Source: Megascapheus bottae (Eukaryota; Chordata; Mammalia; Rodentia; Geomyidae). From it: a stretch of 64,000 bases of DNA. Below are positions 57,013 through 64,000 of the stretch, piece by piece. The stretch spans positions 15,952,341 to 16,016,340 of the forward strand of contig JANJXV010000025.1 of the NCBI GenBank assembly GCA_024803745.1. Reading direction: 5' to 3'. The notes under the pieces were generated by a model. It did no database searches. It was not told the DNA's origin and was given only the letters and a program-made list of their open reading frames with translations. How positions within the stretch are numbered: position 1 is the first letter of the stretch; each line of letters starts with the position of its first letter. The position numbers and the translations under genes were made by a program.

Positions 57013-58349
57013 GTAAGCGGTCCGCTTCCTTCTGCCAGCTCTCAGGGCCATTACTTCATCACCTAGAGGAGATGGCAGTGGAATAGAGAGGTGAATCTTG
57101 CTCTCTTCAGGGAGACACTGAGCAGTTGGGACTCAACTCCAACTGTAAATATGATGATGCCTCATGAGTGCCCTGAGTCCCACATGAGCTGGATTATTAT
57201 CCAAAAAAAACAACTTCAAAGAGCTTCCTTGTGGGGAGGAGATTCTCAAGGTCTGAGCAGTTGATGAATGGAAGAGACATGGAGTTAATATGTACCCCAT
57301 ATATCATCTGAGACTACAGGGCTACTGAAGGAAGCAGTTAAGAACTTAGAACTCCAGAACAGTCTTGCAGGGCCCAGATCTGGATCTGGGTTTGTTTTGT
57401 GTTTGTTTTTGTTTTTTCCTCTGGGACCCAGCATTGTCTTTCTGCATGAACCTATCCACAAATCGGGAATAATAACGCCACATTGTAGGTGTTAACTGAA
57501 TGGTGGAGTTACTGATGCTGCACATGAAACAATGGTTACGTCCCTTACTTTGAATTCAGAACCATCTCAGGTTAGCACCACTTATAGATGAGCAGACAGA
57601 CTTATTATTGAATATCTAATTAATAGGCTATGCCTGTTGGGAAAGCTGCTCAACCATTTTTTGTGTGTGTCTAATAGAATGTTGTGATATTTCTTGTCCA
57701 CACTGTGCTGTGTGGATCCAGCAATCTGTCTCCCTCCCCTCTTCCCTCCATACCATCCTAATAGTACACTTCCAAAAAGTTCTAGCATATTCCAGTAGAA
57801 TGAACTTATCTAGCCATAGTAATTGTTTCCTTAACCATTCTGGCCTTCCCTCTATTTTCTCACTGTTAGCTTCTTGGTCACTCTGAAGTAGCTTTTCCAT
57901 TTCTCCCACTCTGTGAGTACACAGAGTTGATGTGGTACATTTCAAGTGTTTGCTATCTTCTGACACAGCACCTCAATTACCTGGGAATTGTTCATGTCTG
58001 TTAGATGACAATTATTAAATGAGTGCTTTCCTGAGCATGCAAGTTATTTATTTCAGAGCATGCTAATGTACCTCACTTTGCGTTAGAACAACCAAGGAAG
58101 TGTCTAGAGCCAGAGCACTGGGGCTCTCCTCACCTGCCTGGGATCTTTGAAGTCTCCTCTGCAACTTAGGGCATCATGAGGGTTTGCTTAAGACAAGCAG
58201 GAAGAATAGTCCAGTTGGTGGTCTAGCTCTAGGACCTCTATTTTCTCCTGTTTTGATTTTTGGCTGAATGCTCAGAAAACTGTTTACTTCTTTTTGGGAC
58301 CCCTAGATCCATCCTCTTCTGGGTCTCCCCCTCTAAAGACCTTGATTGT
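57013..58349. other. Intron 11 unique sequence
   Basis: No gene recognised; the antiparallel open frames near 57582-57966 have no family likeness. Confidence 0.5.
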
Positions 58350-58516
58350 TTTTGCCAGTCCCAGGACTTGAACTCGGGGCCTGATCAATGTCCTTGGGCT
58401 TTCTTAAGCCTCTACCACTGAAGCTACAGCACCACTTCTGGCCTTTTATATGTATATGGTATCAAAGACTTGAACCCGGGTCTTTGTGCATGCTAAGCAA
58501 GCACTCTTTGGCCCAT
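58350..58516 (-). mobile_element. IDL-Geo-like SINE
   Basis: Reverse strand: gccagtcccaggacttgaac, gaagctacagcaccacttct, cttgaacccgggtctttgtg, catgctaagcaagcactctt, with the last part of the left monomer missing. Confidence 0.85.
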
Positions 58517-58765
58517 GACTTTGATATTTCTTTATAGATACCTATTGCTTAGGACTTTAACTTGGCTGAGAAGCCTTGCTTTAGGCAATAAATCCATGAT
58601 GGTTTGAGACAGAGCAGTCCTCGTGCCCACTCACCCTTATAGACACACAGGAACTCTACACCCTCCCTAAGGATTTCTCCTCTGGTCTAGACTTCTTACT
58701 TCAGGTGAGCAATGCCCTACCACTCATTCTCAAAAGGTACCAATGAGTAAAAAAATGTATAAGTT

Positions 58766-58962
58766 GCCAGGTATTCACTGGTAGCCCATGCCAGTAATCC
58801 AGCTAACCAGGGGCCTGAGATCTAAGAAGAGTGATTTGAAGCCAGGCCTGGGTAGGAAAGTTTGTGAGACTCTTATCTCATTACCCGCCCCCCCCCAAAA
58901 AAAAGCCAGAAATGGAGCTGTTGCTCAAGTGGTACAGCACTAGTCTTGATGGGGGGGGGGAG
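58766..58962 (+). mobile_element. B1-Geo-like chimeric SINE, 3' truncated
   Basis: ttgccaggtattcactggta, cctgagatctaagaagagtg, right module gctgttgctcaagtggtaca, broken off by a G-run at 58950-58960. Confidence 0.8.
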
Positions 58963-59331
58963 TGTAATTCATCCCACTCTCAAGTTGAAATCATTCAGAA
59001 AAGTTGGAGAAGTCTCCTAAGTCTCCAAGGTTGATACATCCTTTGTGGCCAATAGACTTGAACCCAAAGAAGTTTGCTAGCTTGTGGGAGATTTCCCTTA
59101 AGTTTACTTGCACATTCTTGCCCAGAATAAGGATTTTAATGATCAGTAACCTCCATCTCTATGAGGAGAATAATAAGTTTACATGATACCATGAACCGAT
59201 TCAAGAGGACGTTGAGAATAGTTACAGACACTCTTGATCCCAAATAGATTCGCCTCAGTAATCTTGTAGCATCTTCTCATTGCATGCATACCGTAGCACT
59301 TTGCGATGAATAGCCTTCTTTCCTCAAATAG

Positions 59332-59512
59332 GTCCACCATCTTGCAACAGCAGTTCAATCGCACTGGGAAGGCTGAGCACGGCTCAGTAGCACTACCAGC
59401 CGTGATGCGCTCAGGCTCCAGTGGGCCTGAGACCTTCAATGTTGGCAGCATGCCCTCACCTCAGCAGCAGGTCATGGTTGGACAGATGCACCGAGGCCAC
59501 ATGCCACCACTG
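59332..59512 (+). CDS. TLN2: TLN2 coding exon 12: linker with calpain-site region, start of R1
   Basis: It completes Lys431 and encodes 432-491: STILQQQFNRTGKAEHGSVA and on through MHRGHMPPL. The bond matching the talin-1 calpain-2 cut site would be Gln436-Gln437. The rest is the low-complexity linker, rich in Ser, Gly, Pro, Gln and Met, leading to R1 at about residue 485. The acceptor caaatag is a poor match with few pyrimidines; the donor is gtaagc. 181 bp. Confidence 0.97.
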
Positions 59513-60391
59513 GTAAGCCTCTCCTGTGCCACCCACCCCCCTACGACTCCCAGGGCATTGTGGGAAAAAAAGGTGATAGATCAGGTCAGGGCCCCATCTG
59601 ACCTATAACTCCTCAGGCTGTGCATACTTTTCATGGCATGACTCTAATCACTGCTGTCTAGCCCTAGAGATTTTTTTCTGTGACTGCCATTAGGGATCTC
59701 CCAGTGTGGTTCAAGCTACAGGAACAAAGCCCTGCTCTTCTATCCCCGCAGTACCAACCTGATACATCACAATACCCTCAGAGACCTGAGTGGTAGGCCT
59801 GATCACTAATGATCCCATATTTCATATACCTCGATCCCTCCCCTGCTCCAAGCTCACTAACTCCTTTCCACCATGTTGGTCTCTCAAGACTACCTGAGGA
59901 GTCCTTTGATATTGGGCATGAAATTTCTAAAGCCTAAGAACATGAAAACTCAGTAATCATTTGACTAGGAAAGCATGTTGATTCTAAAGTTGGGTGGGAC
60001 CCTTCAGTCATGAGAGATAAATGTCCTTGCTTAACACCCATGAGTTTTCCATGCATGAGATCTTTTGTCCTCAGCACTAATGATCAGAGACCTCCTTAGT
60101 TCCCCTTCTGCAACCACTCTCTGTCAGCTTTCTTGTCAGCTAATTAAGCTTACCACGCTCTTCTGATTATAATGCCTCTATTGCAATCACCTTCATTTTT
60201 TTTGAAGTCTATTAATATACTCTACTATTTCTGGCCCCGGGTTAAAATGGAGAGCTAGGTCAGGTGCTTCCTGAGCTGTGCCCTTGGCTGAGCTCCAGGT
60301 TCACTTTTGCTCTTGTTCTGCCTGGAGTTTTTACATGTGTCTGTCAGTCCCAGGAATGTGCTAACTGCCTCACACTCATCTGCCTTTGCAG

Positions 60392-60505
60392 ACCTCAGCC
60401 CAGCAAGCCCTCATGGGGACCATCAACACCAGCATGCATGCCGTCCAACAGGTCCACAATGACCTCAGTGAGCTCGACTCACTGCCACCGCTTGGCCAGG
60501 ACATG
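60392..60505 (+). CDS. TLN2: TLN2 coding exon 13: R1 helical bundle
   Basis: Residues 492-529, TSAQQALMGTINTSMHAVQQ then VHNDLSELDSLPPLGQDM. This is the first part of the R1 rod bundle. Residues 512-514 read Val-His-Asn where I recall Ala-Gln-Asp in other mammalian talin-2, a cluster of three changes in an otherwise near-identical protein. Phase 0 at both ends, 114 bp; acceptor ctttgcag, donor gtaaat. Confidence 0.96.
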
Positions 60506-60721
60506 GTAAATGTTGATTCCCAGTTTCCATTCTGAATCTCTGTTTTAGGCGAAAGCGTGACTATATGGGCACTGTCTGGATTCAGCTAGGTTAATATCTG
60601 TCTCTAACTAGAGGGATGAGGAAAGCCACGTTGTTTCCCAAGAAATTGAATCTTTGTCTCTCAGTTGCACTCATAGAAGAGAAACATTGCAAAAAAAAAA
60701 AAAGAAGAAGAAGAGAAACAT

Positions 60722-60962
60722 TGCCACTAGCTGTTGAAAGCATCACTGAGCTGAGAATTTGAACTCTAGAGTCAAGGGCTCTGAGTTCAGATCCCGTCTC
60801 TCCTGCTCACTAGCAGTGGGTATATTCCTCTCTCTGAACCTCTACTTTGTCAGCTGTTAATAGGGCTGTTTTGAAGACATGATTATCTGGTTCCTAGCAC
60901 TGGACCTATCCTATAAGTAAGAGTTCAATAAGTACTCACTGCTTTTATTTTTATTACTACTA
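60722..60962 (+). repeat. MIR, nearly full length
   Basis: Good order of landmarks: gactctagagtcaagggctc-like start, gagttcagatcccgtctctc, ctcactagcagtgggtatat, ctctgaacctctactttgtc, ttcaataagtactcactgct. Confidence 0.78.
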
Positions 60963-61021
60963 GTGGCTTTAACTTTAGCATATATTAAAAATCCTCAAAG
61001 AGTTTATTCAAACACATTACT

Positions 61022-61258
61022 GGGCCAGGTGCCAGTGATTCACACCTGTAATCCTAGCTACTCAAAAGGCTGAGATCTGAGGATGACTGTTGGAATCCAG
61101 CCCTGTTAGGAAAGTCTATTAGGCCACTATCTCTAATTAACAACCCCAAAAAAGAAACAAGTAGAACTGTGGCTCAAGTAGTAAAGTGCTAATCTTAAGC
61201 AAAAAGATTTAAGGACAGCACACAAGCCCTGAGTTCAAGCCCCAGGACCAAAATATAA
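61022..61258 (+). mobile_element. B1-Geo-like chimeric SINE, well preserved
   Basis: gggccaggtgccagtgattc, acacctgtaatcctagctac, right module gaactgtggctcaagtagta, end gttcaagccccaggacc. Confidence 0.88.
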
Positions 61259-61267
61259 ATAGTGTGC

Positions 61268-61392
61268 CCTAGCCCCATATTTTCTGACTCAGTAGGTCTA
61301 GAAGGGGGTGTTAGTAGATATATTTCCAAGGAGTTCCCAGGTGATGCTGCTGCTACTGAGCTGAAGACCATGTTTGGGGAACCCCTGGCTTA
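61268..61392 (+). mobile_element. MER5-like hAT DNA transposon fragment
   Basis: tctgactcagtaggtctaga and ggagttcccaggtgatgctg are landmarks of the non-autonomous MER5/Charlie family. It carries no transposase sequence. Confidence 0.72.
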
Positions 61393-62228
61393 CTACAGGA
61401 CTATTGAGCCTTTGCAGCAGGTGGAAAACCCTTCCTATAGCTGATGTTACATGAAACTAACTCCTTATCACCTGGATTGAGGTCCCCACACCAGCCAGCC
61501 AGCAGCATTGCAATACCCAGGATCTTGGGAGAAGTGCTACATCACAGACCTGCCAGCCTACTAAGTCAGGTTCCCAGCTGCTCTGAAGTTTGAACAACAC
61601 TTCTTTTCCACTCAGTTTCGCCCACTAGGATAATGTGAAGAGTTTTATGGCTCAGGCCATATAAATCTGTGTCAGGGTGGGTGTGTGCTTTTTTTTTTTA
61701 ATCATTCCTAAGTGATTCTAATGGGCAGTCAGATAGAAAACCTCTGTTGGAGGACAGGCTAATACCATCAAAGGGACCAGAACCAAGCTACAATCTGTAG
61801 CCTCATCTTGTCTAGCCAAAATTGTTGCCTTCCATGTTATTTCTGAAGACTGATTTTGGTTCACCTTCTGTGTCTGGGGCTCACCACTCCTCCCACGTCA
61901 AGTGATAACCAATGGCAGATTCCCATTTCCAGGATATTTGTCAGAGCTTTAAAAAAAAAAAATTGAAGCAGAACATCCTTACCTCACCAGCTTTCAAAGA
62001 TTTCGAATTCAATACAGTGCTATTAGTGCTGGATACCTCCCACCTTAAGTTAATTTTTGTGGGACATTTGGGGAATGGATCATTGTTTTAACCAAAATGT
62101 TCATAATTATCAATGTAAGTGATCACTAGACTTTTTTGCTATTTCCAATAACATTCCAGTAAGAATTGGAAAGGTTCACTTAAAATCTGTTAAATTGCTA
62201 TAGTAGAAGGCACAAGACCTGAGTATAA
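61393..62228. other. Intron 13 unique sequence
   Basis: No gene or repeat recognised beyond short T and A runs. Confidence 0.5.
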
Positions 62229-62312
62229 ATTTGCCCAAGGTCCTATCACATGTTAGGATGAAGCTAGATTCACAGTGGAAGTCTTGATCCACCTTCTCAG
62301 TCTTTCCAGGAA
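62229..62312 (+). repeat. Possible MIR 3' part
   Basis: tttgcccaaggtcctatcac followed by aggatgaagctagattcaca; a short, weak match. Confidence 0.4.
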
Positions 62313-62403
62313 TGACCTCACAATCTATAGGAGGTAGCAGTTGCTTGTCAAAGACAAATCTATTTTTGACAGTTGATGTCAAAAAGATACTTTAAAAAAA
62401 AAA

Positions 62404-62632
62404 AGCAGGAAACCAGTGGCTTATGCCTATAATCCAAGCTACTCAGGAGGCTGAGATCTGAAGATCACAGTTCAGAGCTACCCTGGTCAGATAAATCAGA
62501 TTCTTACCTCCAGTTAACCAGCAAAATGTGTATGTGTGACTCAAGTGGTAGATTTCCAGCCGTGGGTGGGGAAAAAAAAACCCAAAAGCCAACCAAGAAT
62601 GCAAGGCCCTGCGTTCAAGCCCCACATAAAAA
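62404..62632 (+). mobile_element. B1-Geo-like chimeric SINE
   Basis: aaccagtggcttatgcctat, ctactcaggaggctgagatc, ctccagttaaccagcaaaat, then tgtgactcaagtggtagatt and caagccccac. Confidence 0.84.
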
Positions 62633-63104
62633 GGAGAGAGAGACAGAGAGACAGACAGATCCTGAAGTGACAGGGAATCTTTGAGCTAAAATGCCCTACT
62701 TCTAAACCTGCTCCAAAAAGAACAAGGTGAAAATCACCAACAATCATTTATGTAACTTTGCAGTATTAGTACAAAGCATTGATCTTTCTCTTTAAATGAA
62801 TTTACCTACATAAATCTGTGTAGAACTTTTTCTCTAAAATTTTAAAACTTCAGACAGCAACAATAAAAACCTAGTTCAAGACCAGGCGAAGATTTAGAAC
62901 CCATTTTACATCTCTGAACCGGGAAAAGGCCTATTGTGGATATTGCTTAAAATGACTCCAGGGCCCATACAGTGCTAGCTCAGGAAAGAGAGGGTAGTCA
63001 AAATACTGGTCTTTTTTTTTTTTTTTTTTTTAATGACGTGATTTCTCTGGTCTCCTGGGTAATTCTATGCTGAGACTGTGTCCTACTGTTGTCTGGCTTT
63101 GCAG

Positions 63105-63213
63105 GCGTCTAGGGTATGGGTTCAGAACAAAGTGGATGAATCCAAACATGAAATCCATTCTCAAGTCGATGCCATTACAGCTGGAACAGCTTCAGTCGTT
63201 AACCTCACCGCTG
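63105..63213 (+). CDS. TLN2: TLN2 coding exon 14: R1 bundle (last exon in window)
   Basis: Residues 530-565 plus one base of Gly566. It begins ASRVWVQNKVDESKHEIHSQ and ends at TASVVNLTA, a segment strongly conserved between talin-1 and talin-2. The acceptor is ggctttgcag and the donor gtaagt. The open protein continues beyond the window. A very long (AC)n tract begins about 210 bp downstream. Confidence 0.97.
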
Positions 63214-63421
63214 GTAAGTCTCTGAGTGATTTGTGGTGTATTGTGGTTTGGGGCCAAAAGAAAAAAAAAATACATATTCTTTGATTGAAACAACAGATTT
63301 TATATTCTGAGAGGATATGCTATTTTTAGATACATACACTGTTCTAGACATTTTTTCCCAGTGACCCAGGAGAAATGTAAGGAACATCTCATTGTTTCTG
63401 TGGAGACCATACATCATCGTG

Positions 63422-63757
<336 letters not shown>

Positions 63758-64000
63758 TCTGCCAGACCCACTTTCTCTCTTGGAAGTGCTTACAGTCTGA
63801 AAATGGTCACTCTGCCAGCCACCTCTTCACCAGGCTTATCTAGCAGTAGCCTCCTGAATGAGCCTGACTCCGATAGCTTTGTGTAGTCAGTGAGAGTTGA
63901 AAGGTATTGTGGCTCCATCCTTCAGTGTATAAGTGGCTCAGGAAGCCATGTGAGGCCCTGACTCCTGACAAGACTTCCTGTGGCACTGTCAAGGAGCCTT

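Overview
The window is mammalian nuclear DNA. It holds widely spaced coding exons with GT/AG introns, many microsatellites and dense SINE insertions. Two SINE types dominate. One is a dimer: an ID/tRNA-Ala-like left monomer joined to a right module. This matches what I recall of IDL-Geo, a family described only from geomyoid rodents (kangaroo rats, pocket mice, pocket gophers). The other joins a B1/7SL-like left part to the same right module. I therefore infer a geomyoid rodent; the exact species cannot be read from the sequence.

The only gene I can support is talin-2 (TLN2), on the + strand. Fourteen coding exons run from the start codon at 32515 to 63213. They join in frame and encode residues 1-565 plus one base: the FERM-type head (F0, F1, F2, F3), the calpain-sensitive linker, and the start of rod bundle R1. 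The rest of the rod lies beyond the right edge. Every junction is GT/AG and the phases agree throughout. An in-frame TGA 27 bp before the ATG fixes the start.

Bases 1-32478 hold no coding exon I can recognise. They are probably the intron between a TLN2 5' non-coding exon and the first coding exon. This part contains SINEs, four or five L1 3'-end fragments, MIR relics and simple repeats, including a CT tract of about 310 bp, (TTTC)n, several (GT)n and a (CT)n/(CTCG)n block. From 32479 to 64000 the exons alternate with SINE-rich introns. The longest simple repeat is about 130 bp of (AC)n just after the last exon in the window.

The clearest non-genic structure is the SINE history. A young subfamily carries GGTTAAAGTGC in its A-box region, and its copies have near-perfect target-site duplications. 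One copy sits inside an older SINE of the same family and another inside an L1 fragment. I found no CRISPR array, operon, RNA gene, virus-like gene or previously unknown protein system. Exon calls rest on the sequence plus remembered talin family sequences; no database was searched.
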